A stretch of DNA of 64,000 nucleotides from Roseibium aggregatum. Its GTDB lineage: Bacteria > Pseudomonadota > Alphaproteobacteria > Rhizobiales > Stappiaceae. Below are positions 18,100 to 27,679 of the stretch, one piece after another. The notes beneath the pieces were generated by a model that had not been told where the DNA came from, ran no database searches, and saw only the letters and a program-made list of their open reading frames with translations. Numbering within the stretch: position 1 is the first letter of the stretch; every line of letters begins with the position of its first letter. The DNA is taken from the NCBI RefSeq assembly GCF_014692675.1, contig NZ_JABFCZ010000005.1, forward strand, positions 1 through 64,000, in the 5' to 3' direction. The position numbers and the translations under genes were made by a program.

Positions 18100-19296
18100 A
18101 TGGCAGCGTCTGGGCGGCATTTTCTTCAGATACCGGGTCCGACGAATGTTCCGGACCGCATTCTGCGTGCCATGGACATGCCGACGATAGATCACCGCGG
18201 ACCGGCCTTCGCCGAAGTCGGGAAACAGGCGCTCGATGGAATGCGCTCCATCTTCAAGACCGAAGGCACGGTGGTGATCTACCCGGGTTCCGGCACGGGC
18301 GCCTGGGAAGCAGCTCTTGTAAACACGCTGTCGCCCGGCGATCTCGTCCTCATGTACGAGACCGGGCATTTTTCCACGCTGTGGAACAAACTGGCCGGGC
18401 GGCTCGGGATCCGCACCGAATTCATCGAAAGCGACTGGCGCGCAGGTGCCGATCCGGAGGCAATCGGGGAACGCCTGCGGGCCGATACCGCCCATGAGAT
18501 CAAGGCCGTCTGTGTCGTCCACAACGAAACTTCGACCGGCTGCGTCAGCCCGATTGCGAAGATCCGCAAGGCGATCGATGCCGCCGGTCATCCGGCCCTA
18601 TTGATGGTCGATACCATATCGTCGCTGGCCTCCATCGACTACCGCCATGACGAATGGGGTGTGGACGTCACGGTCGGCGGCTCCCAGAAGGGGCTGATGC
18701 TGCCGCCGGGCCTGTCGTTCAATGCGGTTTCTGCGAAAGCGTTGAAGGCTTCGGAAACGGCTAAGCTGCCCCGATCCTACTGGTCGTGGGAGGACATGGC
18801 CGGGCCGAATGCCAATGGCTATTTCCCCTATACGCCGGCCACCAACCTGCTCTACGGGCTGGTCGAGGCGGTGAAGATGCTGCACGAGGAAGGCCTGGAC
18901 AATGTCTTTGCCCGCCATCAGCGCCACGGACGGGCCGCGCGCAAGGCGGTCGCCGCCTGGGGGCTGGAGACGGTGTGCGCCAATCCGGAACATTATTCCG
19001 GGTCGCTGACCGCGGTCTTCGTGCCCGAAGGCCACAGCGCCGACAATTTCCGGAAAGTGACCCTGGAGAATTTCAACATGTCGCTCGGCAATGGCCTGGC
19101 GAAGCTCGCCGACCGGGTATTCCGGATCGGTCACCTGGGAGATTTCAACGACCTGATGCTGATGGGCACCTTGTCCGGCGTCGAAATGGGCATGGAACTG
19201 GCCGGGATACCGTACCGGCGCGGCGGCGCGCAGGCGGCACTCGACAGTCTGACAGGCCGTGAACAGGTTCGGGCAGCGGGAGAGGCTGCCGAATGA
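18100..19296 (+). CDS. Class V aminotransferase, serine/alanine-glyoxylate type
   Basis: This PLP enzyme has 398 residues. GRHFLQIPGPTNVPDRIL at the N-terminus and VTVGGSQKGLMLPPGLSF (with the Schiff-base Lys) match serine-glyoxylate/alanine-glyoxylate aminotransferases. The ATG at 18100 has GGGAGG six bases upstream; an ATG-less extension upstream is rejected because it crosses the operator. It probably transaminates glyoxylate or another 2-oxoacid supplied by the divergent dehydrogenase. The TRAP transporter genes follow on the same strand. Confidence 0.87.
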   Translation: MAASGRHFLQIPGPTNVPDRILRAMDMPTIDHRGPAFAEVGKQALDGMRSIFKTEGTVVIYPGSGTGAWEAALVNTLSPGDLVLMYETGHFSTLWNKLAGRLGIRTEFIESDWRAGADPEAIGERLRADTAHEIKAVCVVHNETSTGCVSPIAKIRKAIDAAGHPALLMVDTISSLASIDYRHDEWGVDVTVGGSQKGLMLPPGLSFNAVSAKALKASETAKLPRSYWSWEDMAGPNANGYFPYTPATNLLYGLVEAVKMLHEEGLDNVFARHQRHGRAARKAVAAWGLETVCANPEHYSGSLTAVFVPEGHSADNFRKVTLENFNMSLGNGLAKLADRVFRIGHLGDFNDLMLMGTLSGVEMGMELAGIPYRRGGAQAALDSLTGREQVRAAGEAAE

Positions 19297-19372
19297 GCGG
19301 AAGAAACCGCTAACCGAAGGAAAAACGACAAGAAAAAGAAGACTACGCAGAGGAAAATCGAGGGAGGAAACG

Positions 19373-20356
19373 ATGAAACTCAGCAAGTTTTTGGCAGGTG
19401 TGGCGCTTACGGTCGGACTGGCAAGCCCGGCAATGGCCGATCCCCTGGTACTGAAATTCGGTCACGTGGGAGCTCCCGGTTCCCTGTTTGAGGCCAGCGC
19501 AAACGAATTCGCCCGCTGCGCCAACGAAAAGCTCGCCGGCAAGGTGGATGTGCAGACCTTCGGCTCCTCGCAGCTCGGCAAGGACAAGGAACTGCTGCAG
19601 AAACTGAAGCTCGGTCAGGTCGATTTCTCCCTGCCGTCTTCGGTCATGTCGTCCGTTTCGGACGTCTTCGGCGTCTTTGAAATGCCCTACATCATCTCCG
19701 ACCGCGATCACATGAAGCGGGTCGAGGCAGCCATTCTGGACAGCACGCTGCAGCCGGCGGTGAAGGCCAAGGGTTACAGGATCCTGGCCATCTGGGAAAA
19801 CGGCTTCCGCCACATCACCAACAACGTTCGCCCGATCAACGTTCCGTCCGACCTGGAAGGCATCAAGCTGCGCACGCCGAAGGGCGCATGGCGCGTGAAG
19901 ATGTTCAAGCTCTATGGCGCGAACCCGACACCCATGTCGTTCTCGGAGGTCTTCACCGCCCTGCAGACCGGCGTGATCGACGGCCAGGAAAATCCCTACG
20001 CCCAGATCTGGTCGGCGAAGTTCCAGGAAGTGCAGAAGTACCTGTCGATTACCGGTCACGTTTACACGCCCGGCTATCTTCTGGTTTCCGACAAGCATTT
20101 CTCCAAGTTGCCGCAGGATATCCAGGCAGGTCTCGAGCAGTGCGGCAAGGAAACCCAGGCCTTCGTCTACGATACGGCAGCCAACTTGGAGGTTGAGCTT
20201 CTGAACAACCTCAAGGAAGGCGGTATCCAGGTGAATACGGCCGACAAGGCGGCCTTCATCGAGGCCTCCAAGCCGATCTACGACGACTTCGCAGCCGAGG
20301 TCGAAGGCGGACAGGACCTGATCGACACGGTCCGTTCGCTGGCAAAAGGCTCTTAA
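19373..20356 (+). CDS. TRAP transporter substrate-binding protein (DctP family)
   Basis: This periplasmic binding protein of 327 residues has a cleavable signal (MKLSKFLAGVALTVG...AMA-DP). The mature part shows DctP features: LKFGHVGAPGSLFEASANEF and GIKLRTPKGAWRVKMFKLYG, which contains the Arg that usually contacts a substrate carboxylate. GGGAGG precedes the ATG at 19373. It delivers an organic acid to the DctQ/DctM pair encoded next. A strong hairpin follows its stop codon. Confidence 0.92.
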   Translation: MKLSKFLAGVALTVGLASPAMADPLVLKFGHVGAPGSLFEASANEFARCANEKLAGKVDVQTFGSSQLGKDKELLQKLKLGQVDFSLPSSVMSSVSDVFGVFEMPYIISDRDHMKRVEAAILDSTLQPAVKAKGYRILAIWENGFRHITNNVRPINVPSDLEGIKLRTPKGAWRVKMFKLYGANPTPMSFSEVFTALQTGVIDGQENPYAQIWSAKFQEVQKYLSITGHVYTPGYLLVSDKHFSKLPQDIQAGLEQCGKETQAFVYDTAANLEVELLNNLKEGGIQVNTADKAAFIEASKPIYDDFAAEVEGGQDLIDTVRSLAKGS

Positions 20357-20372
20357 GGGAAAAGAGCCGCAA

Positions 20373-20396
20373 GAGCCCGGGAGTTCTCCCGGGCTC
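20373..20396 (+). terminator. Strong hairpin after dctP
   Basis: GAGCCCGGGAG (20373-20383) and CTCCCGGGCTC (20386-20396) form a perfect 11-bp inverted repeat with a 2-nt centre. No T-run follows, so it probably stabilises the binding-protein part of the mRNA or attenuates the permease genes rather than ending transcription completely. Confidence 0.7.
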
Positions 20397-20474
20397 CCAT
20401 TCACAACGCCATTCAATGCCTGCATCGGGCAACCGTGACGACCACCCGGAACCGGCAGGGCGACCGGAGGCCTG

Positions 20475-21011
20475 ATGCCAAGACGACCGGATCAATGCAT
20501 GCTCAGGGGATTGCAGTCTCTACTCGGGTGGCTCCTGGAATGGATCACCATTTTGCTGATGGTCGCACTGACCATTGTCGTCATCGTCGCGGTGGCCTAC
20601 CGCCTCGCGCATAACTCGCTCTCCTGGTACGACGAGATCGCGGCCATCCTGCTGTCGTGGATCACCTACTATGGGGCGGCCCTTGCTGCCTTGAAACGGC
20701 GCCATATCGGTTTCGACAGCGTTCTTCTCGCCATCCCCATGCCGGCCCGGATGGGGGCGGTGATCCTGGCCGAGGTTTTCGTTCTCGGCTTCTTCGTGCT
20801 GCTCGCCAAAACCGGCCTTGAGGTTCTCGACGTCCTTGAGGGCGATACGCTCGTCGCCCTGACCTGGGTGCCGGTGCAGTTCACGCAATCCGTCATTCCG
20901 GTCGGCGCGATCCTGTTCATCATCGCCGAACTGCTCAGCTTGCCGGACTACTGGAAGGCAACCGCTGCCGGACATTCCCTTGAACATCCCGAAATTCACG
21001 AGGAGGCCTGA
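20475..21011 (+). CDS. TRAP transporter small permease (DctQ)
   Basis: This is a 178-residue protein with four hydrophobic segments and the DctQ signature of a conserved W-x-D-E (SWYDEIAAILLSWITYYGAA). GGAGG lies before the ATG at 20475. It forms the small membrane subunit with the large permease encoded 3 bp downstream. Confidence 0.9.
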   Translation: MPRRPDQCMLRGLQSLLGWLLEWITILLMVALTIVVIVAVAYRLAHNSLSWYDEIAAILLSWITYYGAALAALKRRHIGFDSVLLAIPMPARMGAVILAEVFVLGFFVLLAKTGLEVLDVLEGDTLVALTWVPVQFTQSVIPVGAILFIIAELLSLPDYWKATAAGHSLEHPEIHEEA

Positions 21012-21014
21012 GCC

Positions 21015-22295
21015 ATGCTGATTTTCTGGATGTTTGTCGCACTGGTGGTGCTGATCTGCCTGAATGTGCCGATTGCCGTTGCGCTTGGCGTGTCGGCGCT
21101 GCTGGGGCTCGTGGTCACCGAAGGGCCCGACAGTATCGTCACCATGGCGCTCGACATGTATGACGGCTCGACGAAATTCTCCCTGATCGCGATCCCGATG
21201 TTCGTGCTGGCCGGCGCCATCATGAATGCGTCCGGCATTTCGCGCCGGTTGATTGCCTTCGTCGCAGCCCTCATCGGCTTCGTTCGCGGCGGGCTTTCCA
21301 TGGTCACCATCGGCGTGTCGCTGTTCTTCGCCGAAATCTCGGGCAGTGCCGTCGCAGATGTGGCGGCCATCGGCTCCATCCTGATCCCGGCGATGAAGAA
21401 GCGCGGCTATGGAGGTCCCTTTGCCGCTGCCGTGACCTCGTCTTCTGCCTCACTGGCGATCATCATTCCGCCGTCGATCCCGATGATCCTCTATGCGGTC
21501 TCGGCCAACACCTCGGTGGAACAGCTGTTCGTGGCCGGTTTCGTACCGGGTCTTCTCGGGGCGGCCGGCCTGATGGGGGTCGCCTATTTCTTTGCCCGCA
21601 AATACGATTTCCCCGTCGAGGATACGTTCAACGTTGCCACGCTGAAGGCAACCTTCCTCGATGCGCTGCCGACCTTCGCGCTGCCGGTGATCATTCTGGG
21701 CGGTATTTTCGGCGGCTTCGTCACGGCGACGGAGGCAGCCGGACTTGCGGTGCTCGCCTCGATCGTGATCGGGATCTACTACAACGAGGTCAACCTGCGC
21801 CGCCTGAAAGCGGCCATGCTCGACGGCGGCATGCAGACCGCAGTCGTCATGCTGCTGGTTGCGGCTTCAGTCCTGATGGGCGGGTTCCTGACCCGCGCCC
21901 AGATCCCGCAGCAGATCGCCGCCGAGATCCTGGCCTTCACCAGCAATAAATACGCGATCCTGTTGATCCTGAACGTGTTCTTCCTGGTCATCGGCTTCTT
22001 CCTGCACTCGGCTGCCGCCATCATCCTGGTGGTGCCGATCGTCATTCCGCTGATACAGCAGGTTGGCATCGATCCGGTCCACTTCGGTCTCGTGGTGACC
22101 CTCAATCTGGCCATCGGCCAGCAGACGCCGCCGGTGGCGAGCGTGCTGATCACCTCGTGCTCGATCGCCCGGGCGAACATCTGGGAAGTGTCGAAGGTCA
22201 ACATCTACTTCGTGGCGGTTCTGCTCACCGTCTTGTTGATGTGCACCTATATTCCGGCGATACCGATGTTCCTGGTCGACTATTTCTATCGCTGA
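21015..22295 (+). CDS. TRAP transporter large permease (DctM)
   Basis: This 426-residue polytopic protein of the DctM family has about 12 hydrophobic segments. The characteristic SGSAVADVAAIGSILIPAMK and ITSSSASLAIIIPPSIPMIL-like stretches are visible. It catalyses sodium-dependent uptake of the solute presented by DctP. It is tightly packed between dctQ and the enoyl-CoA hydratase gene, so transport and catabolism are co-expressed. Confidence 0.94.
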   Translation: MLIFWMFVALVVLICLNVPIAVALGVSALLGLVVTEGPDSIVTMALDMYDGSTKFSLIAIPMFVLAGAIMNASGISRRLIAFVAALIGFVRGGLSMVTIGVSLFFAEISGSAVADVAAIGSILIPAMKKRGYGGPFAAAVTSSSASLAIIIPPSIPMILYAVSANTSVEQLFVAGFVPGLLGAAGLMGVAYFFARKYDFPVEDTFNVATLKATFLDALPTFALPVIILGGIFGGFVTATEAAGLAVLASIVIGIYYNEVNLRRLKAAMLDGGMQTAVVMLLVAASVLMGGFLTRAQIPQQIAAEILAFTSNKYAILLILNVFFLVIGFFLHSAAAIILVVPIVIPLIQQVGIDPVHFGLVVTLNLAIGQQTPPVASVLITSCSIARANIWEVSKVNIYFVAVLLTVLLMCTYIPAIPMFLVDYFYR

Positions 22296-22311
22296 GGCAG
22301 GCCGCAGTCCC

Positions 22312-23103
22312 ATGACGACATCATCGGAAGAACTCATCTACGAGCTGCAGAACGGTATCGGGCGGATCACCCTGAACCGTCCCCAGGCGCGCAATGCGCT
22401 GACCTTCGACATGTACGAACGCCTCGCGGAGGTCTGCAGTACTGTCCCTGCCGACGGCTCGGTCAAGGCGATCATCGTCACCGGGGCCGGGGACAAGGCC
22501 TTCGCGGCGGGAACCGATATTTCCCAGTTCCGGGCCTTCAAGACCCCGTCGGATGCGCTGGCCTACGAAGAACGGATCGACGCGGTCATGACCGCCGTGG
22601 AACGGTGTCCGGTGCCGACCATTGCCGCAATTCACGGGGCGTGCACCGGAGGCGGCGCGGGCATTGCCGCTGCCTGCGATCTGCGTCTGACATCGAAGGA
22701 TCTGAAATTCGGATTTCCGATCGCTCGCACCCTCGGCAACTGCCTGTCCACTTCCAACCTGATGCGGCTGGTGACGCTGGTCGGCGCGGGGCGGACACGC
22801 GAACTAATCTTCACCGCGCGGCTGATCGGTGCGGACGAGGCTTCCGCCCTCGGGCTCGTCTCGGAAGTGCTGGAGACCCAGGATGCCCTGATGACACGGG
22901 CGGAAGAACTGGCGGACCAGATGGCGACCTTCGCGCCTTTGACCCTTCGCGCAACCAAGGAAGCCCTGCGCCGGCTGAAGGAGGCGCAGCAGTCGGTCCT
23001 GGAAGACAGGGATCTCATCGAGATGTGCTACATGAGCGAGGACTTTCGCGAAGGCCTGGAAGCCTTTCTCGGCAAGCGCCGTCCGGACTGGAAGGGGCGC
23101 TGA
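22312..23103 (+). CDS. Enoyl-CoA hydratase/isomerase family protein
   Basis: This 263-residue crotonase-fold enzyme contains the oxyanion-hole segments AFAAGTDISQF and HGACTGGGAGIAAACDLRL. The usual first catalytic Glu of hydratases (in E-x-x-GG) is replaced in ACTGGGAG, so lyase, isomerase or another crotonase reaction is possible. It precedes a CoA-transferase gene by 1 bp and probably acts on the CoA thioester that enzyme makes. Confidence 0.85.
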   Translation: MTTSSEELIYELQNGIGRITLNRPQARNALTFDMYERLAEVCSTVPADGSVKAIIVTGAGDKAFAAGTDISQFRAFKTPSDALAYEERIDAVMTAVERCPVPTIAAIHGACTGGGAGIAAACDLRLTSKDLKFGFPIARTLGNCLSTSNLMRLVTLVGAGRTRELIFTARLIGADEASALGLVSEVLETQDALMTRAEELADQMATFAPLTLRATKEALRRLKEAQQSVLEDRDLIEMCYMSEDFREGLEAFLGKRRPDWKGR

Positions 23104-23104
23104 G

Positions 23105-24316
23105 ATGGCGGACGATATCAAGGGGCCTCTCGACGGCTGCAAGGTGATCGAGCTTGCCCATATCATGGCAGGTCCCGTTTGCGGGCTGATGCTGGCGGAT
23201 ATGGGTGCGGAGGTGATCAAGGTGGAAAAGGAGGCGGGCGACGATACCCGCCGCAGCGTTCCACCGTCCATCGAGGGCGAATCCGCCGCCTTCATGATGA
23301 TGAACCGCAACAAGCGCGATATCGTTCTGAACCTCAAGAGCGAGAAGGGCCGAGAAGCGCTGCTCCGGCTCATCAAGGATGCCGACATCCTGGTGGAGAA
23401 TTACCGCAGGGACACAATGGAAAAGCTCGGTCTCGGCTACGAGACGCTGAAGGAGCTCAATCCGGGACTGATCTACTGCGGGATTTCCGGTTTCGGCCGA
23501 ACCGGGCCCTATGCGGACCGCGGCGGCTTCGACCTGATCGCGCAAGGCATGTCCGGGCTGATGGCTATCACCGGCGAGGGCCATGGTCGGCCACCGGTCA
23601 AGGTCGGGGCGCCGGTCACCGATATTACAGCCGGCATTCTCGGCGCGATGGGGTGCCTTGCGGCCTATGTCCGCCGTCTGAAGACCGGGAAAGGCCAGCA
23701 GGTCGACACGTCCCTGTTCGAAGCCGGCATTACCCATACCTACTGGCAGTCCGCGATTGCCTTCGCGACCAGTGTCTCGCCGGGACCCATGGGCTCGGCG
23801 CATCCGTTGAACGCACCCTATCAGGCGTTCCAGACCTCTGACGGCTGGATCAATATCGGTGCCGCCAACCAGACCAACTGGCTGCGGCTGTTGAAACTGA
23901 TCGAGGCGGAGCATCTGGCGGAGGATCCGCGGTTCAGGGCCAACGCCGACCGGATGGCGCATCTGGAAGAGCTGGAAGCGGAACTGAACGCGATCTTCCG
24001 GACGAAACCGAGCGCCGACTGGCTCGACCTCCTGCAGCAGGGTGGCTTTCCGGCCGGCCCTGTCCTGTCTATTTCCGACATGCACCAGGATCCGCAGGCG
24101 CTGGCGCGGGAGATGATCGTCGAGACAGACCATCCGGTTGCCGGAGCGGTCAAGACGATCGGGGTGCCGGTGAAATTCTCCGAAACGCCGGGCGGTGTGC
24201 GCCGGCCCGCACCCTTGCTCGGCCAGCACACGCGCGAAGTCCTCGCTGAGGCGGGCTACAGCACGAGCGAAATCGAGCAGATGCTGATAGACGGCGCCGC
24301 TGTTGCTGCAGACTGA
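23105..24316 (+). CDS. CaiB/BaiF-family (class III) CoA-transferase
   Basis: This 403-residue protein has the family N-terminus (LDGCKVIELAHIMAGPVCGLM; ADMGAEVIKVE) and the conserved segment GFDLIAQGMSGLM, which holds the catalytic Asp. It transfers CoA between acids without forming a phosphate intermediate. It probably activates the acid imported by the TRAP system. The gene begins one base after the enoyl-CoA hydratase stop codon. Confidence 0.92.
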   Translation: MADDIKGPLDGCKVIELAHIMAGPVCGLMLADMGAEVIKVEKEAGDDTRRSVPPSIEGESAAFMMMNRNKRDIVLNLKSEKGREALLRLIKDADILVENYRRDTMEKLGLGYETLKELNPGLIYCGISGFGRTGPYADRGGFDLIAQGMSGLMAITGEGHGRPPVKVGAPVTDITAGILGAMGCLAAYVRRLKTGKGQQVDTSLFEAGITHTYWQSAIAFATSVSPGPMGSAHPLNAPYQAFQTSDGWINIGAANQTNWLRLLKLIEAEHLAEDPRFRANADRMAHLEELEAELNAIFRTKPSADWLDLLQQGGFPAGPVLSISDMHQDPQALAREMIVETDHPVAGAVKTIGVPVKFSETPGGVRRPAPLLGQHTREVLAEAGYSTSEIEQMLIDGAAVAAD

Positions 24317-24349
24317 CAAGGCATAACAGATCAACGGGACGGAAGACCA

Positions 24350-24784
24350 ATGACCAGCGAAATTAGCCAGGGCATGGCCCATGACATCATGACCGCCGCA
24401 TTCGCCAAAGCTGCGGAAATGGGGCTCAAGCCTCTGACCGTTGCCGTCCTGGATGCTGGCGGTCATCTGAAGGCGCTATCCCGCCAGGACGGAACCAGCA
24501 CGCTGCGGCCGGAAATCGCCCAGGGCAAGGCGCGGGGCGCGATCTCCATGGGTCTCGGCTCGCGCGCCCTGTTCAAGCGGGCGCAAGAGCAGCCCTATTT
24601 CATCCAGTCCATGAATGCGCTCTCCGACGGATCGCTCGTGCCGGTGCCCGGCGGCGTGCTTGCCCGCAATCAGGCAGGAAAGATCATCGGCGCGGTCGGC
24701 ATCACTGGCGACAGCTCGGACAATGACGAGACCTGCGCCATTGCAGGCATCGAGGCCGTGGGGCTGGTCGCCGACGCGGGCTGA
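24350..24784 (+). CDS. GlcG/HbpS-family protein
   Basis: This 144-residue protein of the GlcG (DUF336/haem-binding HbpS) family has LTVAVLDAGGHLKALSRQDG and PVPGGVLARNQAGKIIGAVG. GlcG-like proteins often accompany glycolate and other hydroxyacid catabolic genes. Here it closes the TRAP - CoA-transferase operon, which supports a hydroxyacid substrate. The molecular role is unclear. Confidence 0.87.
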   Translation: MTSEISQGMAHDIMTAAFAKAAEMGLKPLTVAVLDAGGHLKALSRQDGTSTLRPEIAQGKARGAISMGLGSRALFKRAQEQPYFIQSMNALSDGSLVPVPGGVLARNQAGKIIGAVGITGDSSDNDETCAIAGIEAVGLVADAG

Positions 24785-24803
24785 CCGGAATTCCATCGGT
24801 TGG

Positions 24804-27467
24804 TCAGCGGCGGACCTGCGCAATCAGGAGCGCACCGATCTGATTGGCCGCGAGGGGTGCCGCGCTCATGCCGAGAATGATCAGCCACATGTCGCGATCC
24901 GGGGGAACGATCTGCAGAATGTCCGCTATTGCCGGAACATAGGCCGGAACGATCAGCAGCAGGCTGCAAAGTGCGATCGCGCCCCAGATCCAGCCGTTCC
25001 GCGTCACTTCATTGAAGAACAGCCCCGATTTCCTGTGGCGCATGTTGAAGACATGCCAGAGCTGGGAAAAGGCGAGCGTCAGGAACGTGATCGTCACAAG
25101 TGCGTCCGGGTCGGGGGCGAGCCAGTATTGGGCGGTAAACAGCGCCCCGAATGTGCCGGCCGTCAGCACAAGGCTCTGGGCGACGATCGCAGACCACTGG
25201 TCCCGTCCGAGGATCGGTTCCTTCGGCGGGCGCGGCGGCTGGTTCATGATGTCTTTTTCACCTTCACCCAGGGCCAGTGCAAAGGCGGGAAAAACGTCCG
25301 TGACAAGGTTCAGATAGAGGATCTGCAAAGCCAGAATCGGGAGCGGTAGGTTGGAAAGGACGGCAATGCCGACAACGAGGACTTCGCTGAGGTTGCAGGA
25401 CAACAGATAGGCGGCAAAGCGGCGGATATTGCCGAATATGATGCGTCCTTCGCGGACCGCTTTCACGATCGTCGGAAAGGCATCGTCGAGCAGGATCATG
25501 GCGGCCGCCTGCCGGGCGACGTCGGTTCCGCGAAGGCCCATGGCAATGCCGATGTCCGCCTGGCGCAGGGCAGGGGCGTCATTGACCCCGTCTCCCGTCA
25601 TCGCCACGATTTCTCCCGCATCCTGATAGGCCCTGACAAGGGCGAGCTTTTCCGATGGATTGACCCGGGAGAAAATATCCGTTTCCAGCAGTTTGCCTGT
25701 GTCGGACTTGTTCAAGCCAGAGAGTTCCGGCCCGTCGATCATCCTGGATGTCTCGCTGCCCAATCCGACATGCCGGGCAATGCTGCGTGCTGTTACCGCA
25801 TGGTCGCCGGTCACCATGACGACCCGCATTCCGGCTTCCCGGCAGCCGCGAATGGCATCGGGGACATCGACCCGCGCCGGGTCTTCAAGGCCGATCAGCC
25901 CGAGGAAGGTGAGGCCGTCATACGGGTTTTCCTCGGCGGTTGGTCCGGTCTTGGTGGCACAGGCCAGGACCCGCAGGCCCTGATGCCCGAGGGTTTCGAT
26001 GCGCTTCAACCAGACAGCGCGTGCCGCGTCGTCCATGGGCGAAACGCCGTCGGCGGTAGAAATGAATGCGGCCCGGCGCAACACCATTTCCGGCGCGCCC
26101 TTGGCGGCATAGAGATAACCGTCACCGTCCTCATGAACGGTGGCCATCATCTTCGTCGAGGCATCGAATGCGTGTTCGCAAACGCGCGGATGCTGGTCCA
26201 ACAAGGCGTTCTGCGTCAGCCCGGTGCGATCTCCGAGACGCAGCAGGGCCTGCTCCATCGGGTCGCCGCTGTGGTCGGTCTCGTTCTCGCCGAGAGCGGC
26301 GTTGTTGCAGAGAACGGCGACCTGCGCCAACTGGCGGAACTGCGGCCGGTCTTCCAGGGTCGGGCTTTTCGTATCCGCCGCGCCGGACATCGGGTCGAGT
26401 TCGAGTTCACCGGCTGGAACCCAAAGACGCCGGACGGCCATCCGGTTTTCCGTCAGCGTCCCGGTCTTGTCGGTCAGGATCACGGTCGTCGCCCCGAGGA
26501 TCTCGACCGCCGGCAGGCGTTCGATCAGGGCATTCTGCCGGGCCATGCGCCACATGCCGCGCGCAAGCGTCAGCGTGGCGACCACCGGAAGGCCTTCAGG
26601 AATTGCAGCGACCGACAGCGCAATGGCGCTGTTGACCATCAGCAGGATGTCTCCGCCTTTCAGAATGCCCGTGCCGGCAATCAGCGCGGTCAGAACGAGG
26701 GTCGCCCAGACAAGTTGACCGGACAGCTTCGCCAGGCCTTTTTCAAGCGGGGATTCTTCCGGCTGCGCTTCCTCGGCAAGCCGGGATATGCGGCCGAGTT
26801 CGGTTTCCGCCCCGACAGCAACCACGACACCGGTTCCGCTGCCCCGGGTGACCAGCGTGCCCTTGAAAAGCATGGAGGTCCGGTCGGCGACAAGCGCGTC
26901 GGCCGCCACCGGCTCCTGCGACTTGTCGACGGCAACGGATTCACCGGTCAGGGCCGACTCATCGGCGCCGATATTCGAGGCTTCGATCAGGCGGATATCG
27001 GCCGAGACACCGTCTCCGCCTTCAAACAGGACAATATCTCCGACCACAAGGTCTTCAGCAGGAACGGTGCGGACCTGACCGTTTCGCCGAACACGCGCAG
27101 ACCGGGTGCCGAGTGTTCGCAAGGCCTCGATTGACCGGGCGGCCTTGATTTCCGTCCCGAAACCGATTGCGGAATTCAGGGCGAGGACGACGAGGATCGC
27201 GGCCCCCTGGCTCCATTCGCCGAAATAGAGCGCAAGCAGTGCCGCCGCGCCGAGAAGATAGACAACCGGGCTTTTGACCTGGTGAAGCAGGACAATGAGC
27301 GGACGCACCTTTTTGCGCATTTCAATGGTGTTCCGGCCGTAGCGCGCCCGGCTTTCCGCCACCTCCGGATCGGACAGGCCTTCGGGCGCAGAAACGTCCA
27401 GAATTTCAAGGACATCTGCGCCGGACAGGCTATGGGCGTTTTCAGGCAGGGCGGGACGGTCGGTCAC
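24804..27467 (-). CDS. P-type (P2-type) cation-transporting ATPase
   Basis: This inner-membrane ion pump has about 887 residues, with the A-domain TGES (SALTGESVAVDKS), the M4 motif PEGLP, the phosphorylation site DKTGTLTENR and the hinge GDGVNDAPALRQADIGIAMG. The M4 PEGLP is typical of Ca2+/Na+,K+-like P2 pumps rather than heavy-metal pumps. I place the start at the GTG at 27467 (VTDRPALPEN), because the open frame upstream has no family resemblance and runs into the divergent sigma-factor promoter region. The transported ion is unknown. Confidence 0.87.
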   Translation of the reverse strand: MTDRPALPENAHSLSGADVLEILDVSAPEGLSDPEVAESRARYGRNTIEMRKKVRPLIVLLHQVKSPVVYLLGAAALLALYFGEWSQGAAILVVLALNSAIGFGTEIKAARSIEALRTLGTRSARVRRNGQVRTVPAEDLVVGDIVLFEGGDGVSADIRLIEASNIGADESALTGESVAVDKSQEPVAADALVADRTSMLFKGTLVTRGSGTGVVVAVGAETELGRISRLAEEAQPEESPLEKGLAKLSGQLVWATLVLTALIAGTGILKGGDILLMVNSAIALSVAAIPEGLPVVATLTLARGMWRMARQNALIERLPAVEILGATTVILTDKTGTLTENRMAVRRLWVPAGELELDPMSGAADTKSPTLEDRPQFRQLAQVAVLCNNAALGENETDHSGDPMEQALLRLGDRTGLTQNALLDQHPRVCEHAFDASTKMMATVHEDGDGYLYAAKGAPEMVLRRAAFISTADGVSPMDDAARAVWLKRIETLGHQGLRVLACATKTGPTAEENPYDGLTFLGLIGLEDPARVDVPDAIRGCREAGMRVVMVTGDHAVTARSIARHVGLGSETSRMIDGPELSGLNKSDTGKLLETDIFSRVNPSEKLALVRAYQDAGEIVAMTGDGVNDAPALRQADIGIAMGLRGTDVARQAAAMILLDDAFPTIVKAVREGRIIFGNIRRFAAYLLSCNLSEVLVVGIAVLSNLPLPILALQILYLNLVTDVFPAFALALGEGEKDIMNQPPRPPKEPILGRDQWSAIVAQSLVLTAGTFGALFTAQYWLAPDPDALVTITFLTLAFSQLWHVFNMRHRKSGLFFNEVTRNGWIWGAIALCSLLLIVPAYVPAIADILQIVPPDRDMWLIILGMSAAPLAANQIGALLIAQVRR

Positions 27468-27679
27468 GGGGATTTGTCTTTGGCTGAGTCGGTCAACACA
27501 CAACGATACATTCGGCTTTATAACCGTGGTGCGGCAACACTGCGTTGACAAGACGCAACGTCTAACCGTGCCGGATCTTCCGCCTCCGCCATTGACAGAC
27601 GCCGAAGCAGAGAGGCAGCATGATTTAATCAAACGAGCAGGGCCAACCTGCCGCCGGCGCTCGAAAGGGAGGCGACGCC

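Noticed and set aside
27468..27632. N-terminal extension of the P-type ATPase
   Set aside because: The extra 55 residues are Cys/Arg/Ser-rich without family similarity and would run through the promoter region of the divergent sigma gene.
27616..27634. FNR-type site near TGATTTAATCA upstream of the sigma gene
   Set aside because: The half-sites are separated by one base instead of four, so it does not fit the FNR consensus.
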